Source: a bacterium | GTDB taxonomy: Bacteria; SZUA-79; Acidulodesulfobacterales; Acidulodesulfobacteraceae | Direction: 5' to 3' | DNA: 64,000 bases | Assembly: GCA_021800805.1 (NCBI GenBank) | Contig: JAJYYR010000001.1 | Location: 496,001-560,000, forward strand | Shown: positions 28,867-39,485 of the stretch, one piece after another | Numbering within the stretch: position 1 is the first letter of the stretch | How the letters are laid out: each line of letters opens with the position of its first letter | The notes under the pieces: generated by a model | What the model saw: the letters and a program-made list of their open reading frames with translations, nothing else | Databases searched by the model: none | What the model was told of the DNA's origin: nothing | Made by a program: the position numbers and the translations under genes

Positions 28867-29718
28867 TTATTTAATGAAATTTAACGAAAAATCGGCGGGA
28901 ATTACGGAATTGGTAAGCGACCCCATAGATATATAATCTACGCATGTTTCAACGGCTATTTTTCTAAGATTATTTATAGTTATATTGCCGGAGGCTTCCG
29001 TGACGGCTTTTCCGTCTATAATTTTGACGGCTTTTTTCATTGTTTTTATATCCATATTGTCCAACATTATCACATCCGCTTTCGCCTTTACAGCTTCTTT
29101 AACTTCTTCTAAAGAGGCGGTTTCAATTTCTATTTTAAAGTTTAAACCGGAATAATAGTTTTTTACGGCATCCATGGCGTTTTTTATTCCGCCGGCAAGT
29201 TTAATATGATTGTCCTTTATAAGTATTCCGGAAGAAAGGTCGAATCTGTGGTTTTCTCCTCCGCCTATTTTTACGGCATATTTTTGCAGTATCCTCAGTC
29301 CGGGAATAGTTTTTCTTGTATCTAAAATTTTCGTTTTAAGTCCCTCAAGCTCTTTTGACGCAATGTTAGATATTGTTGCAATGCCGGACAAGTGTTGAAG
29401 GAAATTAAGAGCGGTTCTTTCTCCATAAAGTATGTCGCTTGCTTTTGTTTTAAGCGATATTATCTTCTGCGATTTAACCGCCTTTTCTCCTTCACGGCAC
29501 AAAAAGTCTATTTTATAATTATTTTTTGAAATTATATCGAATACCATGGAAAATATTTGCAGTCCGCACACGATAGAATCTTTTTTTGCGATAACCTCGC
29601 ATCGGATAACGGGGTCATTTTTTAAAGTGACGGCATCCGTGGTAATATCGCCGCCTTTAATATCTTCATTCAGCGCCGCATATATAAGAGGTTTTACCTG
29701 TGGCTCAAAAATACGCAT
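28867..29718 (-). CDS. nadC: Nicotinate-nucleotide pyrophosphorylase (quinolinate phosphoribosyltransferase)
   Basis: Converts quinolinate and PRPP to nicotinate mononucleotide in NAD synthesis. It has an N-terminal alpha/beta sandwich (EDIKGGDITTDAV), the LNFLQHLSGIAT motif, TRKTIPGLR, and the C-terminal barrel with EIETASLEE and MLDNMDI. At 283 aa it is complete. It follows the receiver-like gene by 10 bases and is separated from birA by about 110 bases of non-coding DNA. nadA and nadB are not in the window. Confidence 0.95.
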   Translation of the reverse strand: MRIFEPQVKPLIYAALNEDIKGGDITTDAVTLKNDPVIRCEVIAKKDSIVCGLQIFSMVFDIISKNNYKIDFLCREGEKAVKSQKIISLKTKASDILYGERTALNFLQHLSGIATISNIASKELEGLKTKILDTRKTIPGLRILQKYAVKIGGGENHRFDLSSGILIKDNHIKLAGGIKNAMDAVKNYYSGLNFKIEIETASLEEVKEAVKAKADVIMLDNMDIKTMKKAVKIIDGKAVTEASGNITINNLRKIAVETCVDYISMGSLTNSVIPADFSLNFIK

Positions 29719-29728
29719 ATCTTAATCG

Positions 29729-30760
29729 TTATTGTTGTTTAATCTTTTCTATTTCTTCTTTGACAAGCTTTTCTATAATTTCGGGAAGAGCCGTTTTTAT
29801 GCTTTCGATTATTTGAGGTTTAATCTCCTCGATAGTTTTCTCTATGATGCTCTTTAAATAATCGTCCATTTTAACGAGATTTTGTTCGTCTAAAATTTTC
29901 AAATTTAATTCTCCTTCGGATTTTTTAATATTTAAGTCCGTATTTAGTTTATATACTTCGGGTTCGGGTTCAGGTTCGTTAATCTCTTCGCTATTTTCGT
30001 TTAATGCCGTATTGGAAAAGGTGAAAGGCTCCTCTTTTGTTTCATTCAAGCCGGCAATTAATTCTATATTTGGAATTTCCTCGGACTGTTCCGAACTTTC
30101 GGAAGATTCTTCATCGATAGCATAAGCGGAGCCGGCCGGTTCTTCTTTTTTGTTGAGCGTCTGAAATTCTTTAAATATTGTGTCGTCTTTGAATAAATTT
30201 TCGAATGCTTGACTCAATTCAGAAGATTCCAAGCCGCCATGCCCTTGTACGTTATTATTATCCTTAATATCGGCGGTATCCGCAGAGTTCTCCACGGAAT
30301 AAGAAGAATTCAATGCGCCGTCCGCTTTTTTATTTTCAAAGGATGCGATATCATATATCTTTTCTTCTGCATTAGAAACGGCATCGCTTACGTTCAGGAC
30401 TTTTTTTATTTTTGAAATAAAAGAGTCTTTATCGAAAGGTCTGTATATGAAACCGTCGGATTTCAGCTTTATTAAGGTTTCCCTTTCATTGTCCGATAAA
30501 TCCGAGGGGACTAGCAAAACGAGGGGGGTATTGGAGAATTCTTTGCTCGTTTTTATTTCCGTTATGCTTTTTTTTAATTCCGTGTCGATAGCGTTATAGC
30601 TCAATACGATTACATCGGGATTAAAGTTTTTAGCCGCTTTATAAAGAGACGACGGTTCTTTGATAAGATTCAAATTAAATTCGGGGTTATTTTGAAATAT
30701 TGTTGCAATAGCCCTTTGCATAGATTCGCTTTCGTCTATAAAAATTAAATTGAATGACAT
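29729..30760 (-). CDS. Degenerate receiver-domain protein with long acidic linker and helical tail
   Basis: Residues 1-122 follow the CheY fold (FIDES for the acidic pocket, VIVLS for strand 3, VLLVPSD for strand 4, GFIYRPF for strand 5). The phosphoacceptor aspartate at the end of strand 3 is serine 54 and the conserved lysine is arginine 108, so phosphorylation is unlikely. Residues about 125-285 are Glu/Ser/Asn-rich and probably disordered. The last 60 residues form charged amphipathic helices (IEKTIEEIKPQIIESIKTAL), a tail seen in several deltaproteobacterial receiver proteins; its role is unknown. It heads the nadC-birA-coaX strand and is divergent from lptF. A run of Gs precedes the ATG as ribosome-binding site. 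Confidence 0.75.
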   Translation of the reverse strand: MSFNLIFIDESESMQRAIATIFQNNPEFNLNLIKEPSSLYKAAKNFNPDVIVLSYNAIDTELKKSITEIKTSKEFSNTPLVLLVPSDLSDNERETLIKLKSDGFIYRPFDKDSFISKIKKVLNVSDAVSNAEEKIYDIASFENKKADGALNSSYSVENSADTADIKDNNNVQGHGGLESSELSQAFENLFKDDTIFKEFQTLNKKEEPAGSAYAIDEESSESSEQSEEIPNIELIAGLNETKEEPFTFSNTALNENSEEINEPEPEPEVYKLNTDLNIKKSEGELNLKILDEQNLVKMDDYLKSIIEKTIEEIKPQIIESIKTALPEIIEKLVKEEIEKIKQQ

Positions 30761-30779
30761 AATCTACCCCCCCTAATGC

Positions 30780-30834
30780 TTTAAAACATTTATAATTTTT
30801 GATATACTATTTAGCGTAGCATTATACCATGCTA
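30780..30834. promoter_or_regulatory. Possible lptF promoter and small dyad
   Basis: On the plus strand TTTAAA (30780-30785) and TATACT (30803-30808) are 17 bases apart, an acceptable promoter for lptF. Just downstream, TAGCAT and ATGCTA (30817-30822 and 30829-30834) form a 6-bp dyad with a 6-base centre, possibly an operator between the two divergent genes. Confidence 0.35.
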
Positions 30835-30888
30835 TGAAATTATTTTAATTCTAATATTTTTAAATAATATAGTCAATAATTTTCGTTT

Positions 30889-31977
30889 ATGTCAATTATA
30901 GATAGATATATATTTAAGCAGATGATTTTCCCCTTTATTTTCGGACTTCTGATATTTACGTTCAGCGTTACTATAAACCGTATCCTTTTGCTGACGCAGA
31001 TGGTTCTAAATAAGGGCATAAGCATTTCCGCCGTATTAAAACTTGCTAGTTTAACTATACCCGATTTCATGATTATAACGCTTCCCGTTTCTTTTCTGCT
31101 TGCCATGTTGACCGTATTCGGAAAAATGACGCAGGATAACGAAATTATGGCGCTCAGGGCATCCGGCGTAAGTATATTTAAACTTACAAAACCTGTTTTA
31201 TTATTTGCGTTGATACCCCTATCGTTTTCCATTCTTTTTTCATTTTATATGGCGCCCAGATTTAATTTCTTTTTCAGGGTTCTTGCCGTTAAAGAAGTTA
31301 AGAAAGCGGCTCTTTCGGCGTTAAAAAGAAATTCGTTGACAAACAGGTTTGGGAACTTGAAAATTTTTGTAAAAGACGTTAATACGAATAAATCTACCCT
31401 GAAAGGTATTTTTATATTAAACAAGGTGCATAATACGCCTGAAACATTAATTGCTAAAAGCGGGAACATAAAATATAATCAAAAGCTCAATACCCTGTCT
31501 TTTTATTTAAAAAAAGGAACTATTCAGAATCAAAATCCGGATTCAAAAAACTTCTGGCTCCTTCATTTTAATACCTATAAAATAAATATTAAATTAAAAG
31601 GACTGTCTTTTCCCGGGAAAAACGCATCGGTGCATTTTTTAACTTTTTCGGCGCTTGCAAGAAAATATTTGACGGAAAAAAGTCCGGAAATGAAAAATAT
31701 TTATCTTTCTTATCTTTATAAAAAAATCGCTATTCCAGTCGCGGCGGTTTTATTTATATTCATAGGTATGCCTCTAGGTATGCTTTTAGAAAAAAGGAGT
31801 CTATTTCTTGCTATTTCATATACAATAATATTTGTCGTAATTTATTATATACTTTTCACGACGGGGTTTTATCTGTCTATTAGAAATCAGCTTAATCCCG
31901 TCTTAGGCGTCTGGGGAGCAGATTTATTTCTCGTTGCTTCCGGCTCTATTCTATATTTAAAGGCTTTCTTAAAGTGA
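30889..31977 (+). CDS. lptF: LPS export ABC transporter permease LptF
   Basis: Inner-membrane half of the LptB2FG lipopolysaccharide extractor. YjgP/YjgQ-family layout: two or three N-terminal transmembrane helices (about residues 10-110), a periplasmic beta-jellyroll (about 130-265) and three C-terminal helices. The coupling-helix region with EIMALRASGVS near residues 85-95 is typical. At 362 aa it is normal. lptG follows after 19 bases. No Shine-Dalgarno sequence precedes the ATG. Confidence 0.9.
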   Translation: MSIIDRYIFKQMIFPFIFGLLIFTFSVTINRILLLTQMVLNKGISISAVLKLASLTIPDFMIITLPVSFLLAMLTVFGKMTQDNEIMALRASGVSIFKLTKPVLLFALIPLSFSILFSFYMAPRFNFFFRVLAVKEVKKAALSALKRNSLTNRFGNLKIFVKDVNTNKSTLKGIFILNKVHNTPETLIAKSGNIKYNQKLNTLSFYLKKGTIQNQNPDSKNFWLLHFNTYKINIKLKGLSFPGKNASVHFLTFSALARKYLTEKSPEMKNIYLSYLYKKIAIPVAAVLFIFIGMPLGMLLEKRSLFLAISYTIIFVVIYYILFTTGFYLSIRNQLNPVLGVWGADLFLVASGSILYLKAFLK

Positions 31978-31996
31978 TTTCGGGAATTAAATATCT

Positions 31997-33100
31997 ATGA
32001 AAATAAAAATATTGCAAAAATATCTCATAAGCGAATTTCTAAAATATTTTGTCATAGCGCTTATAAGCCTTATCTTTTTTTATATAGTGGTGGACTTTAT
32101 TTCCAATATCGGCGCTTTTACAAAGCATTCCCCCGAGTTTAAATATATAATTATTTACTTTTTTTACAAACTGCCGGAGATAACATACAGGGTGCTTCCG
32201 CTGTCGGTTCTTCTGGCGACCCTGCTTTCGATAGCTTTTTTTAATAAAAATAATGAAATAACTGCCGTAAAATCTTCAGGATTGAGCATGGTACGATTTT
32301 TTGCTCCCTTAATAATTTTAGGCGCGGCAATATCGGTTTTCGCATTTTTGCTTTCTAATTTCGTCGCAGTAAGGTCTAATGTTTTAAGGAGGGTCGTAAT
32401 GCAGAAAGATATTAATAGAAATAAATCTTATAACGAGGGCTCTGTTTATAAATACACGACCAAAAACATATTTATTCACTATAAACGGTGCATCGTGACG
32501 GCGGAGATTATGAATCCGACGACTAAGGCGATTAAAGGGGTCAACGTTTATGTATTTAACGATAAGTTTATGCTGATAAAGAGGTACATTGCAGAAACCG
32601 GCTATTTCGGTAAAAGCGGACTAAAGCTAATAGGCGGTCAGGAAGACGATTTCTATATGGAAAAAGAACATGGTTTTACCCAGAAATATTTCAAAACCGT
32701 TAAAATTCCAATATATTTAGACTTAAATTTTTTCAGATCTTATACTTTAAAACCCGAATTTTTATCGATAATAAACCTTTCCGAAATGATAGCCGTGGCA
32801 AAAAAATCGGAATCCGGCTTAAGCTATATTTTGACGAGTTATTATTCTAAATTATCTTTCCCCGTTATCAATTTAATTCTTATACTTATAGGAATTTCTA
32901 TCGGACTTTTGCTGGGCAAAAAAGGCAATTCTCCGGTTTCTATAGGTATCAGTTTAATATTTGCTTTTACATGGTGGATTATAAATTCTATAGCTTTATC
33001 TCTCGGGGAGTCTGCCCAGTTGAATCCTATATTGTCGGCGTTTATGTCCGATATTATATTCTTATCGTTTGCCCTATATCTTATACTGGATATCGACTGA
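31997..33100 (+). CDS. lptG: LPS export ABC transporter permease LptG
   Basis: Second permease half of the Lpt extractor. It has the same YjgP/YjgQ topology as lptF: N-terminal membrane helices, EITAVKSSGLSMVRF at the coupling region (about residues 89-103), periplasmic domain, and C-terminal helices (FPVINLILILIGISIGLLL). At 367 aa it is normal. Which of the two genes is F and which is G is set by order and by closer resemblance of the second to LptG; a swap is possible. A hairpin repeat follows it. Confidence 0.88.
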   Translation: MKIKILQKYLISEFLKYFVIALISLIFFYIVVDFISNIGAFTKHSPEFKYIIIYFFYKLPEITYRVLPLSVLLATLLSIAFFNKNNEITAVKSSGLSMVRFFAPLIILGAAISVFAFLLSNFVAVRSNVLRRVVMQKDINRNKSYNEGSVYKYTTKNIFIHYKRCIVTAEIMNPTTKAIKGVNVYVFNDKFMLIKRYIAETGYFGKSGLKLIGGQEDDFYMEKEHGFTQKYFKTVKIPIYLDLNFFRSYTLKPEFLSIINLSEMIAVAKKSESGLSYILTSYYSKLSFPVINLILILIGISIGLLLGKKGNSPVSIGISLIFAFTWWIINSIALSLGESAQLNPILSAFMSDIIFLSFALYLILDID

Positions 33101-33130
33101 TTTTATAGACCAGATATAGAAAAAGTATAG

Positions 33131-33220
33131 AAAAAGGGGACAGATTTATTTATTTTCTTACGACTGACTGCATTTACGAAGGTTTTTAGACTGAAAATAA
33201 AAAATATCTGTCCCCTTTTT
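33131..33220. repeat. Hairpin element with GGGGACAGAT termini
   Basis: A 15-base arm AAAAAGGGGACAGAT (33131-33145) is perfectly complementary to ATCTGTCCCCTTTTT (33206-33220). Pairing continues imperfectly inward (TTTATTTATTTTC with GAAAATAAAAAAT), enclosing about 35 bases. It lies between the convergent lptG and MBL-hydrolase genes and could end transcription from both sides. The left 29 bases recur at 37477-37505, so this is a dispersed repeat, perhaps of REP/RAYT or miniature-element type. Confidence 0.7.
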
Positions 33221-33234
33221 CAAACCATATTGAT

Positions 33235-34011
33235 TTACAATTCAAAAGTCAATCCGTCGTAGGAAGGAATTAGGCTGCCTGCTTTGCATAAACACATTTC
33301 GGCTATTTCGTCGTAATCTATGTTATGTCCCATATGGGTAAAATATGTCCTTGCAGGCTTTATTTTTTCGGAAAAAGCAACGGCTTCTTCTATACTTAAA
33401 TGAGTCGGGTGGGGATTGTATCTCAGAGCGTCTATCATAAGCCCCTTTAAGCCTTTCAATAAATCTAACGACGGTTCCGGCACGGACGAAACATCGGTAA
33501 TATATGCAAAATCGTTAATCCTGTATCCGTATATTAAATTTTTACCGTGGAAAACGGGAATGGGGGTAATTTTTAACCCGGGTTTTATTTCTAACTGTTC
33601 TTTTATTATATTAGGAATAAGATATGGTTTGCTGGATTCCGATTTTTCTTTAAATATATAATCGAATTTATCTTTAATAAAATTTAAGGCAGTTTCGGAA
33701 GCGTATATCGGAATAAATTTATTATCGTTTTTTTTTAAATAATTAAACATTCTTAAATCGTCTATTCCAAAAATATGGTCGGCATGCGTATGGGTATATA
33801 AAACGGCGTCTATATTCTTAATGTCAAGTCTTAACGCCTGAGTCCTTAAATCCGGCGCGGTATCTATCAGGATATCGAAATTATTGTCCGATATTAAAAC
33901 GGAAGGTCTAAGCCTTTTATTTTTCGGGTTTGCCGAAGTACAAACCCTGCATCTGCATCCTATTAAAGGAACGCCGGTCGAAGTGCCGCATCCGAGAACT
34001 AATATTTTCAT
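33235..34011 (-). CDS. MBL-fold metallohydrolase, PhnP-like
   Basis: Metallo-beta-lactamase-fold phosphodiesterase. The metal ligands lie in THTHADHIFGID (about residues 73-84), with LIDTAPDLR before it and a later FTHMGHNIDY. The N-terminal cysteine set GCRCRVC (residues 18-24) matches the extra zinc site of PhnP-type phosphoribosyl cyclic phosphodiesterases. At 258 aa it fits. No phn genes surround it, so it may be a general cyclic phosphodiesterase. It is divergent from ntrY with a 51-base gap. Confidence 0.82.
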   Translation of the reverse strand: MKILVLGCGTSTGVPLIGCRCRVCTSANPKNKRLRPSVLISDNNFDILIDTAPDLRTQALRLDIKNIDAVLYTHTHADHIFGIDDLRMFNYLKKNDNKFIPIYASETALNFIKDKFDYIFKEKSESSKPYLIPNIIKEQLEIKPGLKITPIPVFHGKNLIYGYRINDFAYITDVSSVPEPSLDLLKGLKGLMIDALRYNPHPTHLSIEEAVAFSEKIKPARTYFTHMGHNIDYDEIAEMCLCKAGSLIPSYDGLTFEL

Positions 34012-34062
34012 ATGTTTTTATGATACAATAAAACGTATATTAAATAAAGCCTATAAGATCAA

Positions 34063-36009
34063 ATGAATAAAAAAGATACTGAAAAGATAAAAATTAAAAG
34101 AGAAATTATTTTTGCGGCAGTAATATTCTTCCTTGTGGTTTTTTCAACATTTGAAGAATTAAGGATGATTTCTTTCTCGAATGTTTCGGTAACGTCCAAG
34201 ATTATCGTTTATGCTTATATAAATATTACGGTAGTATTATTTCTGTTGATGTCGTTTCTTGTGCTGAGGAATGTCGTAAAACTAATAATAGAACGAAAGA
34301 GGGGCGTAATCGGGGCAAAACTAAGGACGAAACTCGTGGGGCTGTTTGTAATAGTAAGCGTAGTTCCGTCTATTTTTATTTTTATCGTTATAATAGCCAC
34401 CGGTTTTGCATCAAATATTATAAACAAATGGTATTCGCTCAAATTCGAAAAAGCTATGTCCTACACTTCAAGTATAGTTCGGCACAAAAGCGGACTGATT
34501 AAAAGCGCGGGGGATGCCGCCGTTAACCGTAAAATAGAATGGCTCGAACATTTTTATAAGGAATATTCCCAGATAAGATTTATAAAAAATCCTATGGAAA
34601 CGACTTATCTTATATTCTTTTCTATATTTACTCTTATTGTTTTGTTCATATCTTCATGGGTAGGATTTTATTTGTCTAAAAAACTGACCAAACCTATTAT
34701 AGACTTAGTAGAAGGAACAAAAAAAGTAGCATCGGGAAATTTAGATATAAACGTGCGTAAGGAATCGGATGATGAAATAGGAATGCTCGTAAATTCTTTC
34801 AATGCGATGGCTTTTGATCTGAAAAACAATAAAGAAGAGATAGAAAAGGCAAATGCGGATTTAAAAAAGGTCAACGAAGAAATAGACAGAAGAAGAAAAT
34901 TTATGGAGATAATATTGAAAAATATCCATGCGGGCGTTATAGTCGTAGATTCCACCGGAAAAATAAGAAGTTTGAATAACGCTGCCGAAGATATGTTTGG
35001 GATAGCGAATAAAGATGCGGTGGGCAAAAACTATAAAGAAGTTTTCGACAAATCGGTGTTTTCCGATATAAGAATCATCATTAAAGATTTGGCTAAAACA
35101 GATAAAGAAACTTTAACGAGAGAGATAAAATTAAATATAGGCGGCAGTTTAAAGATGTATATAGTTAACCTCACCGTATTAAAGGACGAAGCCGACAACT
35201 ATATCGGCTTTATTATTGTTCTGAACGATACTACCGATATGATGAAAGCCCAGAGGGTAGCGGCATGGGAAGAAGTTGCGAAACGAATGTCCCACGAAAT
35301 AAAAAATCCTTTGACGCCTATCAGGCTTTCGGCTGAAAGACTAAAAAGAAAATACGGAAACAAAATAAATTCCGACGACGATGTCTTTAACGATTCTATC
35401 GACACTATTATTAAAGAGGTTGACGATTTAAAAAATCTTGTAGATGAATTTTCGCTTTACGCAAGGCTTCCTAAAGCCAATTTTGAATTTACCGATTTGA
35501 ATTCTTTAATAGACGAGGTTGTTATGCTTTACAAAAATGCCCATAAAAATATAGAATTTATTGAGGAACTTAGCGATAATATGCCCAAAGTTTTTGTCGA
35601 TAATAGACAGATGAAAAGAGCATTTATGAACATTATCGATAACGCGGTGTTCAGTATAACTTTGGAGTCTATAAATAAAATAGGCGGCGGTTCGGGCGAA
35701 GGTACCGCCGCCACGGGCTATAAGGGTAGTATTAAAATAATTACGGGGCAGGTAAAAGACGATAATATAGGCGGGAACAAAATAAGGATAGTTTTTTCCG
35801 ATAACGGAACGGGTATAAGCAACGAAGTAATGCAAAATATGTATGAGCCGTACTTTTCAACTAAACAGGGCGGCACGGGTCTGGGACTGGCAATTACGAA
35901 AAACATTATGATGGAAAACAATGCCGTAATTAGCGCCCAAAATAACGAAAAAGGCGGAGCCGATTTTATAATAGAATTACCGGTAAATAGATTAGATAAT
36001 GCTGGATGA
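34063..36009 (+). CDS. ntrY: NtrY-like membrane sensor histidine kinase
   Basis: Sensor of a nitrogen-type two-component system. The N-terminus has several membrane helices (about residues 13-30, 45-70, 90-120 and 181-204) with a loop between, then HAMP (KKLTKPIIDLVEGT, 206-219), PAS (about 285-395), HisKA with phospho-histidine 411 (SHEIKNPLTPIRLSAERLKR) and a C-terminal ATPase domain (DNGTGI, GGTGLGLAI). At 648 aa it is near the usual NtrY size. It is followed by its regulator after 35 bases. A Gly/Ser/Ala insert lies in the ATPase lid region (about residue 540). Confidence 0.88.
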   Translation: MNKKDTEKIKIKREIIFAAVIFFLVVFSTFEELRMISFSNVSVTSKIIVYAYINITVVLFLLMSFLVLRNVVKLIIERKRGVIGAKLRTKLVGLFVIVSVVPSIFIFIVIIATGFASNIINKWYSLKFEKAMSYTSSIVRHKSGLIKSAGDAAVNRKIEWLEHFYKEYSQIRFIKNPMETTYLIFFSIFTLIVLFISSWVGFYLSKKLTKPIIDLVEGTKKVASGNLDINVRKESDDEIGMLVNSFNAMAFDLKNNKEEIEKANADLKKVNEEIDRRRKFMEIILKNIHAGVIVVDSTGKIRSLNNAAEDMFGIANKDAVGKNYKEVFDKSVFSDIRIIIKDLAKTDKETLTREIKLNIGGSLKMYIVNLTVLKDEADNYIGFIIVLNDTTDMMKAQRVAAWEEVAKRMSHEIKNPLTPIRLSAERLKRKYGNKINSDDDVFNDSIDTIIKEVDDLKNLVDEFSLYARLPKANFEFTDLNSLIDEVVMLYKNAHKNIEFIEELSDNMPKVFVDNRQMKRAFMNIIDNAVFSITLESINKIGGGSGEGTAATGYKGSIKIITGQVKDDNIGGNKIRIVFSDNGTGISNEVMQNMYEPYFSTKQGGTGLGLAITKNIMMENNAVISAQNNEKGGADFIIELPVNRLDNAG

Positions 36010-36044
36010 GCGCAAACTGCGGGTGTTTGCATGAGGAGTAAAAA

Positions 36045-37424
36045 ATGAAACTTGTTTTAGTTATAGACGACGAAGAAAGTATAAGGAAGTCTTTAACGGG
36101 AATATTGAAAGATGAGGGTTATAGCGTAATTTCCGAAGGAAGCGGCGAATCGGGGCTGAAGATTTTTACCGAAAAATCGCCTAATGCGGTCCTGCTCGAC
36201 GTCTGGCTTCCCGACGGGGACGGCGCAGATATTTTAAGTAAAATGGTGAAGATAAATAAGAATGTTCCGGTTATTATGATTTCAGGTCATTCCGATATCG
36301 ATACCGCTATTAAAACCATTAAAATAGGAGCATATGATTTTATCGAAAAGCCGTTGTCTTTGGATAGATTAGTTATCACCGTCGAAAATGCCTTAAAATT
36401 TAACAGTCTGAGCGAAAAAAAAATCATTCTGGCCGAAAGTTTGCCGGAAAGGTTCGATTTTATCGGAGAAACAGAAATAGTTAAATCTTTAAAAGAAAAA
36501 ATTTTAAGAGCCGCTCCATCTTCCGCTCCGGTGCTTATTACCGGAGAAAACGGCACCGGCAAGGAAATTGCGGCAAGAGCCGTTCATTTTAACAGCCTGA
36601 GAAAAGATGAGCCTTTCATAGCCATAAACTGTGCCGCCATACCTGAAGAACTTATCGAAAGCGAAATTTTTGGTTACGAAAAAGGAGCTTTTACCGGAGC
36701 TAACGCAAGAAAGAAGGGAAAGTTTGAATCTGCGGACGGAGGGACTATTTTTCTCGACGAGATAGGAGACATGAGCCTAAGAATGCAGTCTAAAATATTG
36801 AGGGTTCTGCAGGAAAATAAATTTCAAAGAGTCGGCGGAGAAACTGAATCCGAAGCGGATGTCAGAGTTATAGCGGCTACGAATAAAAACATCGAAGAAG
36901 AAATAAAGGCAGGCAGGTTCAGAAGCGATTTATTTTTTAGGCTGAACGTTATTCCGCTGTATATTCCGCCGCTCAGGGAAAGAAAAGACGATATACCGCT
37001 GCTGGTGGATTATTTTATAAAAATTTTTGGAGGCAATACGGGCAGGCTGGAAATAGACGGACCGGCAATGAATGTCTTTAAAAACTACGATTGGCCGGGA
37101 AACGTCAGGGAATTAAAAAATATTATCGAAAGATTTTCTATACTAAATATAAACGGTAAAATTACCGAAAAAGACGTTATAAGCGAATTAAAGATCGATA
37201 ATCGCGTAGAAAAGGAAAATATCCAAAACGCCGAAAGTAATGAAAATTATGATATACATATAGACGAATATTCGTTTAAGCAGGCTAAAGAAAATTTTGA
37301 AAGAGCCTATCTTATCCGTAAATTGAAAGAAAACAAAAACAATATTACCAAAACCGCAAAAATTATCGGCATGAGCCGCCGCAACCTGCAAAAAAGAATT
37401 AACTGCCTAAATATTAATCAATAA
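36045..37424 (+). CDS. ntrX: NtrX-like sigma-54-dependent response regulator
   Basis: Activator of sigma-54 promoters. The receiver domain has phospho-aspartate 52 (AVLLDVWLPDGDG). The AAA+ domain shows Walker A GENGTGKE, the sigma-54 contact loop GAFTGA and Walker B GGTIFLDEIGD. The Fis-type helix-turn-helix is at the C-terminus (ITKTAKIIGMSRRNLQKRI). At 459 aa it is full length. It lies 35 bases behind ntrY and directly upstream of a sigma-54 promoter and the porin-glnB-amtB run, so control of ammonium uptake is the obvious hypothesis. GAGGAG precedes the ATG. Confidence 0.9.
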   Translation: MKLVLVIDDEESIRKSLTGILKDEGYSVISEGSGESGLKIFTEKSPNAVLLDVWLPDGDGADILSKMVKINKNVPVIMISGHSDIDTAIKTIKIGAYDFIEKPLSLDRLVITVENALKFNSLSEKKIILAESLPERFDFIGETEIVKSLKEKILRAAPSSAPVLITGENGTGKEIAARAVHFNSLRKDEPFIAINCAAIPEELIESEIFGYEKGAFTGANARKKGKFESADGGTIFLDEIGDMSLRMQSKILRVLQENKFQRVGGETESEADVRVIAATNKNIEEEIKAGRFRSDLFFRLNVIPLYIPPLRERKDDIPLLVDYFIKIFGGNTGRLEIDGPAMNVFKNYDWPGNVRELKNIIERFSILNINGKITEKDVISELKIDNRVEKENIQNAESNENYDIHIDEYSFKQAKENFERAYLIRKLKENKNNITKTAKIIGMSRRNLQKRINCLNINQ

Positions 37425-37476
37425 ATCGTCATTATTCAAAACTGCCTAAATTTGTAGCACATCTTTTAAAGGGTTT

Positions 37477-37505
37477 AAAGGGGACAGATTTATTTATTTC
37501 CTTAC
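37477..37505 (+). repeat. Second copy of the GGGGACAGATTTATTTATT repeat
   Basis: These 29 bases match 33133-33161 with a single mismatch (C for T near the end). Here only one arm is present, followed by a small TGTCT/AGACA dyad. It lies 41 bases upstream of the sigma-54 promoter, in the zone where an enhancer-binding activator would bind. Confidence 0.65.
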
Positions 37506-37546
37506 TCCTGTCTATGTTTTAGACATTTTTTTAATTTTTAAAGTCA

Positions 37547-37563
37547 TTGGCACAACTTTTGCT
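37547..37563 (+). promoter_or_regulatory. Sigma-54 (-24/-12) promoter of porin-glnB-amtB
   Basis: TTGGCACAACTTTTGCT matches the 17-base sigma-54 consensus (YTGGCACGRNNNTTGCW) at every fixed position except one (A for G after CAC), with correct GG-GC spacing. Transcription would start near 37574, about 48 bases before the porin ATG and its AAGGAG site. rpoN and ntrX are in the same window. Confidence 0.85.
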
Positions 37564-37621
37564 TTTTAATTATTAATTTTAGATAAAAAATTTAATTTTT
37601 AAATAATAAAAAGGAGAGCTT

Positions 37622-39431
<1,810 letters not shown>

Positions 39432-39485
39432 TTATTATTTATTTAAAATAGAAATATAAACTCGAAGGAGGGATAGGAAAAAATT

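Noticed and set aside
36012..36030. GCAAAC/GTTTGC hairpin between ntrY and ntrX
   Set aside because: Six pairs with a seven-base loop and no T-run; too weak to call a terminator or regulator.
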